Positions 46,641 to 55,193 of a DNA stretch of 64,000 nucleotides are shown here, piece by piece; positions within the stretch are counted from its first letter, which is position 1; each line of letters starts with the position of its first letter. The translations under genes and the position numbers were made by a program. The DNA is taken from contig CANJLQ010000016.1 in NCBI GenBank assembly GCA_947475735.1, forward strand, positions 17,793 to 81,792. The letters run 5' to 3'. The DNA comes from Caulobacteraceae bacterium (GTDB lineage: Bacteria > Pseudomonadota > Alphaproteobacteria > Caulobacterales > Caulobacteraceae). The notes beneath the pieces were generated by a model that saw only the letters and a list, made by a program, of their open reading frames with translations, searched no databases and was not told the DNA's origin.

Positions 46641-47981
46641 CTAAACCCGCTCCAGCCGCGCCGCGAAGAAGCCGTCGAGACTCCCGCGGTCGGCCCACAT
46701 CGACGGCAGGATGCGAAGCCAGCCTTCGGGGGTCACAGCCTCGGGCGGGGCGCCGACCGTGGCGGGGTCGGCGGGCGCGGTACGAAAGGCGGGGTTGCGA
46801 CGCAGGAAGGCGATGACCTGGGTCTCGCCCTCCTCCCGCTCCAGCGAGCAGACGCAGTACACGAGCCGTCCACCCAGGGCGACGCGGAGGGCGGCGGCGT
46901 CGAGCAGCCGGTGCTGGACGTCGGCCAGTTTGGCGACCTCGGCGGGCTTGGTGGCGCGCAGGACCTCGGGGTTGCGCCGCAGCGTGCCGGTGGCGGTGCA
47001 GGGCGCGTCCAGCAGGACGGCATCGAAGGTCCGGGGATCGTCCCACTCTTCGCCATTGGCCACGACGACCTCGGCGGCCAGACCGGTGCGCTCGAGGTTC
47101 TGCTTGAGGCGACGCAGCCGGGGTTCGGAGCGATCGACCGCTGTGACGGCCGCGCCCGAGGCCGCGATCTGGAGCGTCTTGCCGCCCGGCGCGGCGCAGA
47201 GGTCCAGCGCGGTCTCGCCGACCCCGGGAGCCAGCAGGCGAACGGGCACGGCCGCCGCCGCGTCCTGGACCCACCAGTCACCGGCGTCATAACCGGGCCA
47301 GGCCGTCAGGTCGCCGCGCGATCCGGCGCGGACAGTTCCGCCGGGCAGGACGGTGCCGTCCAGCGCCTCGGCCAGGGCGGCGGCATCCACGCCGGGCTTG
47401 AGGCTGAGGTCGGTCGGCGGCTCCTCGCGGGCGGCGAGGGCGATGGCTTCCAGCGTCGCCTCGCCATAGGCCTGGGCCCAGCGGGCCGCGATCCAGTCGG
47501 GCAGGTTGGAGCGGGCGGTCGTCAGGCCCGGCCCCTCGCGCTCGATCCCGCGCAGGACGGCGTTGACCAGGGCCTTATAGGGCCGCGTCTTGACCCCACG
47601 CTCGGCCAGCTTGACCGCCGTGGAGACGGCCGCGAAGGCGGGCGTCCCAAGCACCAGGGTCTGGGCGAGGGAGACCCGCATCAGGGTCCGGACGGCCTCG
47701 GGCGGCGACTTCTTCAGCCGCTGGTTCAGTATGTGATCGATCTCGCCCAGCCGACGCAGCGCCGCCATGGCCACGGCGCGGGCGAAGGCGCGGTCCGGGC
47801 CCGGAAGGGCCGCGAGTTCGGGCTGGGCCATGGCCTCGTCCAGGCCGTTGCGGCGCTCCAGGGCCGCGTTCAGCAAGAGGCCGGCCCCGACCCGCGCCTC
47901 GACGCCGATGTCGGAGGCGCCGTCATCCTCGGACGGCCGGACGACCGGCTCGCGACGCGGCCCGCGTGCCTTGTCGGCCAT
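46641..47981 (-). CDS. rsmB: 16S rRNA m5C967 methyltransferase RsmB family
   Basis: 446 residues from the ATG at 47981, M-A-D-K-A-R-G-P-R-R. Residues about 35-165 form a NusB-like domain; the SAM methyltransferase follows with D-L-C-A-A-P-G-G-K-T (motif I), the catalytic Cys pair in D-A-P-C-T-A-T-G and Y-C-V-C-S-L-E-R-E-E-G-E. Methylates cytosine-5 in 16S rRNA; the exact position is inferred from the family. It lies 50 bp downstream of kup's start side in the same leftward run. Confidence 0.93.
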   Translation of the reverse strand: MADKARGPRREPVVRPSEDDGASDIGVEARVGAGLLLNAALERRNGLDEAMAQPELAALPGPDRAFARAVAMAALRRLGEIDHILNQRLKKSPPEAVRTLMRVSLAQTLVLGTPAFAAVSTAVKLAERGVKTRPYKALVNAVLRGIEREGPGLTTARSNLPDWIAARWAQAYGEATLEAIALAAREEPPTDLSLKPGVDAAALAEALDGTVLPGGTVRAGSRGDLTAWPGYDAGDWWVQDAAAAVPVRLLAPGVGETALDLCAAPGGKTLQIAASGAAVTAVDRSEPRLRRLKQNLERTGLAAEVVVANGEEWDDPRTFDAVLLDAPCTATGTLRRNPEVLRATKPAEVAKLADVQHRLLDAAALRVALGGRLVYCVCSLEREEGETQVIAFLRRNPAFRTAPADPATVGAPPEAVTPEGWLRILPSMWADRGSLDGFFAARLERV

Positions 47982-48031
47982 GCGGCGCCCGCGCGCCGCC
48001 GAACTCTGGCCCGAGGGGCCGCGTCCACCGG

Positions 48032-49999
48032 TCAAACCGAGACCTGCGTGCCGAGCTCGACCACCCGTCCCGGCGGGATGTGGAAGAAGTCGGTGGGGTT
48101 GGCGGCGTTCCTCATCAGGAAGATATACAACTTGTCCTGCCACAGGGGCATGCCCTGGCTGGCGGCCGGCACGACCGAACGCCGGCCGAGGAAGAAGCTG
48201 GTCGACATGATGTCGAACTTCAGCCCCTGCTTCCTGCACTGGCTCAGCGCGCGGGGCACGACGGGGCTCTCCATGAAGCCGTAGCTGAGCGTGATCTTCT
48301 TGAAGTCGTCGTTGATGGCTTCCATCACGAAGCGTTCGGTCTCGGGGACGCGTGGGCGATCCAGCGTCTTGACCGTCAGAATGACGTTCTTCTCATGCAG
48401 AACCTTGTTGTGCTTGAGGTTGTGCATCAGGGCGACGGGGGCGACGTCGGGATCCGAGGTCAGGAAGACGGCGGTCCCGGGGGCGCGATGCGGCGGGCGG
48501 GCGCGCAGCATCTCGATCAGGTCGACCAGCGGCAGGCTGTCCTTCTTGGCCTTGGCCGTCAGAATCTGCGAGCCCCGCGTCCAGGTCCACATGATGGTGA
48601 CCAGGCCCGCGCCCAGCACCAGCGGCATCCAGGCTCCCTGCGGGATCTTCAGCATGTTCGAGGTCATGAAGACAAGGTCGATGGCCACAAGCGGCGAAAT
48701 GGCCGCGAGGCTGAGCGGCACGGACCACTTCCACAGGTTCCGGACGATGAACCAGGCGAGCAGGCTGTCGACGAACATCGAACCAGTCACGGCGATACCG
48801 TAGGCGGCGGCCAGCGCCGAGGAGGTCTGGAAGGTTACGAGCAGGGCGAGCACGCCCACCATCAGCAGGGAGTTGACGGCCGGGACATAGATCTGACCGG
48901 CCTGGCTCTCGGACGTGTTCAGGATGGACATGCGGGGGAGCAGGCCAAGCTGTACCGCCTGCTGCGTGACAGAGAAGGCCCCGGTGATGACGGCCTGACT
49001 GGCGATGACGGTGGCGACGGTCGCCATGATCAGGACGGGCCAGTAGGCGAACTGCGGCACCATCATCCAGAAGGGGTTCTCGGCCGCGCCGCGATTGGCC
49101 AGGACGAAGGCACCCTGACCCAGATAGTTGAGCGTCAGACAGGGCAGGACCACCCACAGCCAACCGGCGCGGATCGGGCTTTTGCCGAAATGGCCCATGT
49201 CGGCGTAGAGGGCCTCGGCCCCGGTCACCGCGAGGAAGACGCTGCCCAGGATGACGAAGCCGAGGAAGCCGTTGTCGAGCAGGAAGACCACGCCGTAGTG
49301 CGGCGACAGGGCCCGCAGGATCGAGAGGTCATCGAAGATGTGGTACAGACCCAACGCCGCCAGGATCAGGAACCAGATCAGGGTCAGAGGGCCGAAATAG
49401 CGGGCCATCGACCCGGTGCCGCGCGACTGGATCATGAACAGGGCGATCAGGATGCCGGCCGCGATCGGCAGGACGTAGGGCGTCAGGGAGGGGCCTATCC
49501 CCGGCGCGTCCTTCAGACCCTCGATGGCCGACAGAACCGAAATGGCGGGGGTGATCACGCCGTCGCCGTAGAACAGGGCCGCGCCGCAGACACCGAGGAT
49601 GAAGATGGCCGCCGATCGTCGCCCGACCGCGTGCTGGGCCAGCGCCATCAGGGCCAGGGTTCCGCCCTCGCCCTTGTTGTCCACACGCATCAGGAAGACG
49701 ACGTATTTGATCGTCACAACCAGGATCAGGGCCCAGAACACCAGCGACACGACGCCGAGGACCGCGAGCTCGGCCGTGCCGCCGCTGCGGGAATGATGCA
49801 GGGCCTCGCGCATCGCGTAGAGTGGACTGGTGCCGATGTCGCCGAACACGACACCGATGGCCCCGATGATCAGGGCCATCTTGCCGGATTTGGGGGCGTG
49901 GCCGTGACCGCCGGAGCCCGCGGGGGCGGGTGTTCCGTCGGGGGCCGTCGAAAGCGGGGCGGGGGGAGCGCCGTCGCCGGGGGAGCTGTCCCCTGCCAT
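48032..49999 (-). CDS. kup: Kup-family K+ uptake permease
   Basis: 655 residues from the ATG at 49999 (GGAGGA 5 bp upstream). About 38 residues of disordered Pro/Gly/His N-terminus, then I-G-V-V-F-G-D-I-G-T-S-P-L-Y-A, the invariant Kup motif, twelve membrane helices, and a cytoplasmic C-terminal domain from about 470. Proton-coupled potassium import. It diverges from the Rrf2 regulator with a 168-bp gap. Confidence 0.95.
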   Translation of the reverse strand: MAGDSSPGDGAPPAPLSTAPDGTPAPAGSGGHGHAPKSGKMALIIGAIGVVFGDIGTSPLYAMREALHHSRSGGTAELAVLGVVSLVFWALILVVTIKYVVFLMRVDNKGEGGTLALMALAQHAVGRRSAAIFILGVCGAALFYGDGVITPAISVLSAIEGLKDAPGIGPSLTPYVLPIAAGILIALFMIQSRGTGSMARYFGPLTLIWFLILAALGLYHIFDDLSILRALSPHYGVVFLLDNGFLGFVILGSVFLAVTGAEALYADMGHFGKSPIRAGWLWVVLPCLTLNYLGQGAFVLANRGAAENPFWMMVPQFAYWPVLIMATVATVIASQAVITGAFSVTQQAVQLGLLPRMSILNTSESQAGQIYVPAVNSLLMVGVLALLVTFQTSSALAAAYGIAVTGSMFVDSLLAWFIVRNLWKWSVPLSLAAISPLVAIDLVFMTSNMLKIPQGAWMPLVLGAGLVTIMWTWTRGSQILTAKAKKDSLPLVDLIEMLRARPPHRAPGTAVFLTSDPDVAPVALMHNLKHNKVLHEKNVILTVKTLDRPRVPETERFVMEAINDDFKKITLSYGFMESPVVPRALSQCRKQGLKFDIMSTSFFLGRRSVVPAASQGMPLWQDKLYIFLMRNAANPTDFFHIPPGRVVELGTQVSV

Positions 50000-50167
50000 G
50001 AGTATCCTCCGGGCCCCACCATGCGCGGGCCCATCAAAGCCGAGCGCCTTTAGGCTCATTGCGCGGGGCTTTCAATCGCGCCGGACGGGTTTCGCGTCCC
50101 GAGCCGGAGGCTCAGTATTTGTGAATCGCGGTCGCGAGCCCTACCTTGGGAACTGGAACCCGAGAAA

Positions 50168-50662
50168 ATGTCAGACAGTCAACGCTTTCCCGTCGCCGCC
50201 CACGCCCTGGCCTATCTGGCCCACAAGGGGGCGTACGATGCCCGCCATGCGGCCGCCAGCGCCGTGCTCGCGGCCTCGGTACCGACCAATCCCGTGGTCA
50301 TCCGCCGCGTCACCGCCCTGCTGGCCAAGGCCGGATTGATCGCGACACGGCCCGGCGCGACCGGCGGCTCATGGCTGCTGCGACGGCCTGAGGATATCCG
50401 CCTGGACGAGGTGCTGAAGGCCGTGAACGGCTGCGCCCACCTGGGATCCCCGCCCGCCGGGGCCAAGGGCTGCCCCGTGGGTCAGCACATCCCCCGTCAG
50501 GTCGGAAAGGTGCTGACGCTGGCCGACGAGGCCGCGTCACAGGCCCTGTCCAGGATCACAATCGCCGACCTGCTGGCCGAAAACGCACCGGCGCTGGCCG
50601 GGGTGACCATCCACGGGTCGTGCAGCGAGGCGATCCGGTCGGCGGAGACCGCGCCGGCGTGA
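50168..50662 (+). CDS. Rrf2-family transcriptional regulator
   Basis: 164 residues. Winged helix with H-A-L-A-Y-L-A-H-K-G and V-R-R-V/V-I-R-R-V-T-A-L-L-A-K-A-G-L, then G-A-T-G-G-S-W-L-L-R-R-P (Rrf2 wing). Cysteines at about 88 and 101 (N-G-C-A-H-L ... G-C-P-V-G) plus one near 152 fall where Rrf2 proteins bind Fe-S clusters, although the number fits a YwnA/thiol-type sensor as well. The stop TGA overlaps the downstream GTG (GTGA), so it is coupled to the SDR-NeuD fusion gene. Confidence 0.88.
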   Translation: MSDSQRFPVAAHALAYLAHKGAYDARHAAASAVLAASVPTNPVVIRRVTALLAKAGLIATRPGATGGSWLLRRPEDIRLDEVLKAVNGCAHLGSPPAGAKGCPVGQHIPRQVGKVLTLADEAASQALSRITIADLLAENAPALAGVTIHGSCSEAIRSAETAPA

Positions 50663-52038
50663 GCCGCCCAACCGCTCAGGGGCGTCGCGTCCTGATCACG
50701 GGCGCCTCCGCAGGCATCGGCGCGGCCCTCGCCCGCGTCTATGCCGAGAAGGGCTGGGACCTGATCCTGACCGCACGGCGCGAGGCGGCGCTGGAGGCTC
50801 TGGCCTCCGAGATCCGGACGGCGCACGGGGTCGATGTGGCGGTGATCGCCGCGGACCTGTCGGAGTCCGACGCGCCGGAACGGCTGATCGGGGCCGTCGC
50901 CGCGCGGGGCCTGACGATCGACGGCCTGATCAACAATGCCGGATTCTCGCGCACCACCGGCTTCCTCCAGACCGAGCCGGAGGCGCATGAGGCGATGATC
51001 CGGGTCATGCTGACCACGCCCGTCGCCCTGTCGCGCCTGGTCCTGCCGGGCATGGTCGAGCGGGGCTTTGGCCGGGTGATCAATGTGGCGTCGCTCGCCG
51101 GTCAGATGCCCGCGACGGGCGGCGACACCCTGTATGGTCCAATCAAGAGCTTCCTGATCAAGGCGTCCCAGGGACTGTGGCTGGAGACACGGGGGACCGG
51201 GGTGCATGTGACGGCGCTTTGCCCCGGCTACACCCTGACCGAGTTCCACGACGTCAACGGGTCGCGCGAGCAGGTGTCGAGCGACTATCCCAGCTGGATG
51301 TGGCAGACGGCTGAAGCGGTTGTGACCCGCCCGCTTGAGAAAGCGGGCAAATCAACGGAACACCGGGGCATGGCGGACATCGGCCCCACGTTCGGACTGG
51401 TCGGAACGGGCGGTTTCGCGCGCGAAACGATGCCCGTGGCCCGCGCCTTTCTGAGGCACCATCCCGAGCTGAAGATCGAACCCGGCCGTGTCGTCTTCGT
51501 CGACCGGGACGGCGGCGCGCCCATCGGCGGCATCCCTGTTCTGTCCCAGGCGGAGTTCACGGCCCTCGATGGCGAGAGGCACTTCACGGTGGCGATCGGC
51601 GACGGGTCCGTACGCCAGGCGATCGCCGAGACGTTGGAGGGGGCGGGTTGCCTGCCGCTGTCGATCCGCGCCGACAACGTGCTGTTGCCCGACGATCTGG
51701 ACTGCGGCCCGGGGGCTCTGTTCGCCCCGTTCAGCATGGTCACGGCCGATGCGGTGATCGGCCGGCATTTCCAGTGCAACCTGTATGCCTATGTCGCCCA
51801 TGACTGCGTCGCCGGGGATTATGTGACCTTCGCCCCCCGGGTCAGCCTGAACGGCAATGTGGTGGTCGAGGATCATGTCTATGTCGGCACCGGCGCGGTG
51901 ATCCGGCAGGGGACGGGCGACAGGCCCCTGGTGCTGGGGCGCGGCTGCGTCATCGGCATGGGGGCCGTGGTGACCCGGGACGTGGCTCCGGGCGTCACCG
52001 TCGTCGGAAACCCCGCCCGGCCCCTGGAGCGCCCATGA
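50659..52038 (+). CDS. Short-chain dehydrogenase fused in frame to a NeuD-like acetyltransferase
   Basis: 459 residues in one open frame from the GTG at 50659. Residues 10-225 are an SDR: T-G-A-S-A-G-I-G (cofactor), N-N-A-G, N-V-A-S catalytic Ser, and Y-G-P-I-K active-site Tyr/Lys. It ends abruptly after M-W-Q-T-A-E-A-V-V where homologues continue for 30-50 residues. Residues 238-459 are a NeuD/PglD-like left-handed beta-helix acyltransferase: L-V-G-T-G-G-F-A-R-E, then hexapeptide repeats with Y-V-A-H-D-C-V-A-G-D and V-V-G-N-P-A-R-P-L. Met238 (ATG at 51370) could be an independent NeuD start. The linker DNA contains a perfect hairpin at 51329-51348. The stop overlaps neuB by 4 bp. Confidence 0.85.
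   Translation: MSRPTAQGRRVLITGASAGIGAALARVYAEKGWDLILTARREAALEALASEIRTAHGVDVAVIAADLSESDAPERLIGAVAARGLTIDGLINNAGFSRTTGFLQTEPEAHEAMIRVMLTTPVALSRLVLPGMVERGFGRVINVASLAGQMPATGGDTLYGPIKSFLIKASQGLWLETRGTGVHVTALCPGYTLTEFHDVNGSREQVSSDYPSWMWQTAEAVVTRPLEKAGKSTEHRGMADIGPTFGLVGTGGFARETMPVARAFLRHHPELKIEPGRVVFVDRDGGAPIGGIPVLSQAEFTALDGERHFTVAIGDGSVRQAIAETLEGAGCLPLSIRADNVLLPDDLDCGPGALFAPFSMVTADAVIGRHFQCNLYAYVAHDCVAGDYVTFAPRVSLNGNVVVEDHVYVGTGAVIRQGTGDRPLVLGRGCVIGMGAVVTRDVAPGVTVVGNPARPLERP
51329..51348 (+). other. Terminator-like hairpin inside the SDR-NeuD coding frame
   Basis: GCCCGCTT, loop GAGA (a GNRA tetraloop), AAGCGGGC: a perfect 8-bp stem followed by AAATCAACGG. It lies precisely where SDR similarity ends and 22 bp before the likely neuD ATG at 51370. 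A position like this fits the remnant of an intergenic terminator or spacer left after a deletion joined the two genes. Confidence 0.6.
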
Positions 52039-53057
52039 CCGACCCGGTCTTCTTCATCGCCGAGGCAGGGGTGAACCACAACGGCGACCTGAACCTGGCG
52101 CTGCGCCTCGTCGACGTCGCCCACCGAGCGGGGGCGGACGCAGTCAAGTTCCAGACCTTCCGGACCGAGGCCGTGATCGCCGACGACGCCCCCCTGGCCG
52201 AGTACCAGAAGGCCCACGCCGGCGCGCCGTCCGCGATCGAGATGCTCAAGGGGTTCGAACTTCCCAACGCCGATTTCGCGCGCATCGCCGACCATTGCCG
52301 CGCGGTCGGGATCGAGTTCATGTCCTCGCCCTTCGACCTTGAGAGCGCCGCCTTCCTGGCCGGCATTGGCATGACCAAGTTCAAGCTGGCCTCAGGCGAA
52401 ATCACCCACACGGCCTTCGTTCGCGGCGTCGCTCGCCTGGCGGCGGATGCCGGTGGTTCGGTCATCCTGTCGACCGGGATGAGCACCCTGGAGGAGGTCG
52501 CCGAGGCGGTGGGCTGGATCTCGGCGGAGGGCGATCCGTCGCTGACGATCCTGCACTGCGTCTCCAACTATCCGGCCCCGGCGGGCGATGCCAACCTGCG
52601 GGCCATGGACACCCTGGCCAAGACCTTCGGTCGTCCGGTCGGCTGGTCGGACCACACCCTGGGCGACGCCGTGTCCCTGGCCGCCGTGGCGCGGGGGGCG
52701 AGGGTGGTTGAGAAGCACTTCACCTTGGACAACGCCCTGGCCGGACCAGACCACGCCATGTCGATGGACCCTGACGGGCTGGCGCGGCTGATCGCGAGCA
52801 TCCGGTCGGTCGAGGCCAGCCTGGGGGACGGCGTCAAGCGTCCGGTCGCGGCCGAGCGCGAGATCATGACCGTCGCCCGCCGCAGCCTGTTCGCCGCGCG
52901 GGACATCGCGGCGGGAGCGGTGGTGGTCGAAACCGACCTGATCGCCCTGAGGCCCGGAGACGGGGTGTCGCCGTCCCGGCTGGAGGACATCGTGGGACGA
53001 ACGGCACGGATCGCCATGCCCAGGGGCACGAAGGTCCAGATCGCGGACCTGATCTAG
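52035..53057 (+). CDS. neuB: N-acetylneuraminate/nonulosonate synthase NeuB family
   Basis: 340 residues. The synthase barrel starts F-F-I-A-E-A-G-V-N-H-N-G-D and includes K-F-Q-T-F, S-S-P-F-D, K-L-A-S-G-E-I-T, S-T-G-M and H-C-V-S-N-Y-P, the PEP and Mn-binding motifs of NeuB/PseI/LegI. The C-terminal antifreeze-like (SAF) domain, about 280-340, begins R-R-S-L-F-A-A-R-D-I. Condenses PEP with an N-acyl hexosamine to a nonulosonic acid; which one (neuraminic, legionaminic, pseudaminic) cannot be decided. No neuA or neuC is adjacent. Confidence 0.92.
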   Translation: MTDPVFFIAEAGVNHNGDLNLALRLVDVAHRAGADAVKFQTFRTEAVIADDAPLAEYQKAHAGAPSAIEMLKGFELPNADFARIADHCRAVGIEFMSSPFDLESAAFLAGIGMTKFKLASGEITHTAFVRGVARLAADAGGSVILSTGMSTLEEVAEAVGWISAEGDPSLTILHCVSNYPAPAGDANLRAMDTLAKTFGRPVGWSDHTLGDAVSLAAVARGARVVEKHFTLDNALAGPDHAMSMDPDGLARLIASIRSVEASLGDGVKRPVAAEREIMTVARRSLFAARDIAAGAVVVETDLIALRPGDGVSPSRLEDIVGRTARIAMPRGTKVQIADLI

Positions 53058-53087
53058 GGTTTGGCCCGCCGGCGGCCGCGAACCGCC

Positions 53088-53786
53088 TCAGTGGCCCCCG
53101 TCAGGATAGGGCGCGGTGACGCCCGAAGCGAACATGCCGGGGATGGCTTCGCCGAGGCCGGCGAGGATGAACTGGATGGCCAGGGCGCACAGGATCAGGC
53201 CCAGGACCCGCACGATGATCGCCATGCCCACGTCGCCCAGCACCCGGCTGATCGGGCCGGTGGCGGCGAACGTGATCAGGGTGGCCAGGGACGCCGCGCC
53301 GATGGCCAGGACGCCGGCGATCGTGCCCGCATAGCCGATCTCCTGCGCCTCCCCGGCCTGGATGATGATGGTCGAGATGGCGCCCGGGCCGATCAGCAGG
53401 GGCATGGCGAAGGGCACGATGAGCCGCTTGAACCGGCGCTGGGCATAGCCGCGCACGTCCTGGGCGTCGGCCAGGGCGTCCTTGTCGGCGAACATCGACA
53501 GGAAGTCGCCCCGCGTCATGTCGAGCCCGAGCAGCAGCAACAGGATGCCGCCCGCGATGCGGAAGGCGGCCAGCGAGATGCCGAAGAACTCCAGCAGCCA
53601 CAGGCCGGTGAAGAAGAAGAAGGCCAGGAAGGCGGCGATGAACAGGCACAGCAGGACCGAGACCGAGAACCGCTGGCGCGCGCTGGCCCCGGCGGTCGCG
53701 GCCGCGAAGATCGGGATGTTGCCGATAGGGTCCAGCAGGGCGAACAGGGCCACGAACAGATTGACCCCAAGATCGAGCGCGTTCAT
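53088..53786 (-). CDS. MarC-family integral membrane protein
   Basis: 232 residues with six hydrophobic helices. F-V-A-L-F-A-L-L-D-P-I-G-N-I-P-I-F at residues 11-27 is the MarC signature, and P-F-A-M-P-L-L-I-G-P-G-A-I-S-T near 127 the second. Formerly annotated as multiple antibiotic resistance protein, but the family function is not established. Converges on neuB and diverges from pyrF (70 bp between starts). Confidence 0.92.
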   Translation of the reverse strand: MNALDLGVNLFVALFALLDPIGNIPIFAAATAGASARQRFSVSVLLCLFIAAFLAFFFFTGLWLLEFFGISLAAFRIAGGILLLLLGLDMTRGDFLSMFADKDALADAQDVRGYAQRRFKRLIVPFAMPLLIGPGAISTIIIQAGEAQEIGYAGTIAGVLAIGAASLATLITFAATGPISRVLGDVGMAIIVRVLGLILCALAIQFILAGLGEAIPGMFASGVTAPYPDGGH

Positions 53787-53856
53787 GGCCGGTCCCCGAG
53801 ACCCGATTCCCCAAATGAATCGCCTGACCGTCTAGCCGGTCGGCCGGAGATCGTCG

Positions 53857-54576
53857 ATGACCTCGCCTCTCGCTTCCGATCCGCGCCTGATTGTCGGGCT
53901 GGACCTGCCGTCGGTGGACGCGGCCGAAGCCCTGGTCACGCGGCTGGGCGAGAGGGTGGAGGTCTACAAGGTCGGGCTGACCCTGCTGGCCCGGCCCGGC
54001 GGCGTCGCCTTCGCCCACCGGCTGCGCGAACGGGGCAAGGCCGTGTTCCAGGACTGGAAGCTGCACGACATCGGCGCCCAGGTCGAAGGAGCGGCGCGGT
54101 CGGTGGCCGAGGGCGGCTGCGATCTTATGACCGTCCATGCCGAGCCGCAGGTGATGCGGGCGGCGGTCAAGGGGCGCGGCGACCGGGCGACCAAGGTGCT
54201 GGCCGTCACCGTCATGACCAGCCTGTCCGACGAGGACCTGCGCGAGATCGGCTATTCCGCGCGCGCCGCTGATCTGGTGGAGACGCGGGTGCGTCAGGCG
54301 CTGGACTGCGGCGTGGACGGGGTGGTTTCCAGCCCGCTGGAGGCGGCGCGGGTGCGCGAGATAGCGACGGAAGCCGGGCGGCCGGACTTCCTGATCGTGA
54401 CGCCGGGCGTGCGGCCGGCGGGTGGGGACCCGGGCGACCAGCAGCGGGTGACGACGCCGGCCGAGGCGCTGAGGGCCGGGGCGACACATCTGGTCGTCGC
54501 GCGGCCTGTGATCGCGGCGGACGACCCCGTGATGGCGGCGGCCCGGATCGTGGGCGAGATGGACGCGGTGCGTTAG
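53857..54576 (+). CDS. pyrF: Orotidine 5'-phosphate decarboxylase
   Basis: 239 residues. Final step of UMP synthesis. The active-site D-x-K-x-x-D-I signature reads F-Q-D-W-K-L-H-D-I-G near residue 65, preceded by the N-terminal I-V-G-L-D-L-P and followed by the phosphate loop V-T-P-G-V-R and V-V-A-R-P-V. Family 1 type. The last 4 bases overlap the convergent secreted-protein gene. Confidence 0.97.
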   Translation: MTSPLASDPRLIVGLDLPSVDAAEALVTRLGERVEVYKVGLTLLARPGGVAFAHRLRERGKAVFQDWKLHDIGAQVEGAARSVAEGGCDLMTVHAEPQVMRAAVKGRGDRATKVLAVTVMTSLSDEDLREIGYSARAADLVETRVRQALDCGVDGVVSSPLEAARVREIATEAGRPDFLIVTPGVRPAGGDPGDQQRVTTPAEALRAGATHLVVARPVIAADDPVMAAARIVGEMDAVR

Positions 54577-55127
54577 TCGGCGGCGGCCGTCGAGGTAGCG
54601 CAAAACCCGCGAACCTGGCTCGCCAGATCGAGGTATCCGCCGTCCAAGGCCGCCTTGACGGCACCGTCGCAGTCCTGGGCGGCCAGGCGGGCGGTGACGG
54701 TCGTACGGACGGCGAGGAAGGCGTCCTGCTTTTGCTTCAGCGTCCGGGCCGCGCGGCGATCGTCAGGCAGGCACACCGCGTACCAGGGCGCATCGGCGCA
54801 ACGGGCCACGAGCCGGGCTTCGCGCTCGGTCAGGATGCCGGCGTCCAGGGTGACCGCGCGTCGTTCGACCGGAGGCGGCACAGCGGCGGTCTCCGGCGTC
54901 ATCGCCCCCTCCCCACTCGCCGAAGCGGCCTCGGGCGAGCCGACGCCCAGGATCGCGGCGGGGGCGTCGGCCACCACGTCATTGCCCGGCAGAGGCACGA
55001 TCTCGATATCTGGAACCGCATAGCGGCACACCCAGCGGCCGCCTTCCATGGCGCAGGACTGAAGCGTCGCCTGGACGGCCTGCGGAGCGGGCGCGGCGAT
55101 CATGGCGGCGAAAATCAGGCTGAGCAT
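54573..55127 (-). CDS. Secreted protein of unknown function
   Basis: 184 residues; GGGAGG precedes the ATG. A signal peptide (M-L-S-L-I-F-A-A-M-I-A-A-P-A) of about 15-20 residues leads to a body with six Cys (C25, C34 and four others near the centre and C-terminus: R-C-A-D-A-P-W-Y-A-V-C-L, A-A-Q-D-C-D, G-F-C-A-T), suggesting disulfide bonds in the periplasm. I recognise no domain; the C-terminal half is helical and Ala-rich. Confidence 0.6.
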   Translation of the reverse strand: MLSLIFAAMIAAPAPQAVQATLQSCAMEGGRWVCRYAVPDIEIVPLPGNDVVADAPAAILGVGSPEAASASGEGAMTPETAAVPPPVERRAVTLDAGILTEREARLVARCADAPWYAVCLPDDRRAARTLKQKQDAFLAVRTTVTARLAAQDCDGAVKAALDGGYLDLASQVRGFCATSTAAAD

Positions 55128-55193
55128 TGCGACCTCCCACGGTCAGACGCAGGGACAGTTAACGCCTCTGCGCCCCGACGACCTAGCGAATTC

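Noticed and set aside
47966..50053. A 695-codon open frame opposite kup and the start of rsmB
   Set aside because: Shadow of kup; low-complexity Arg/Asp/Gln/His protein with no start signal.
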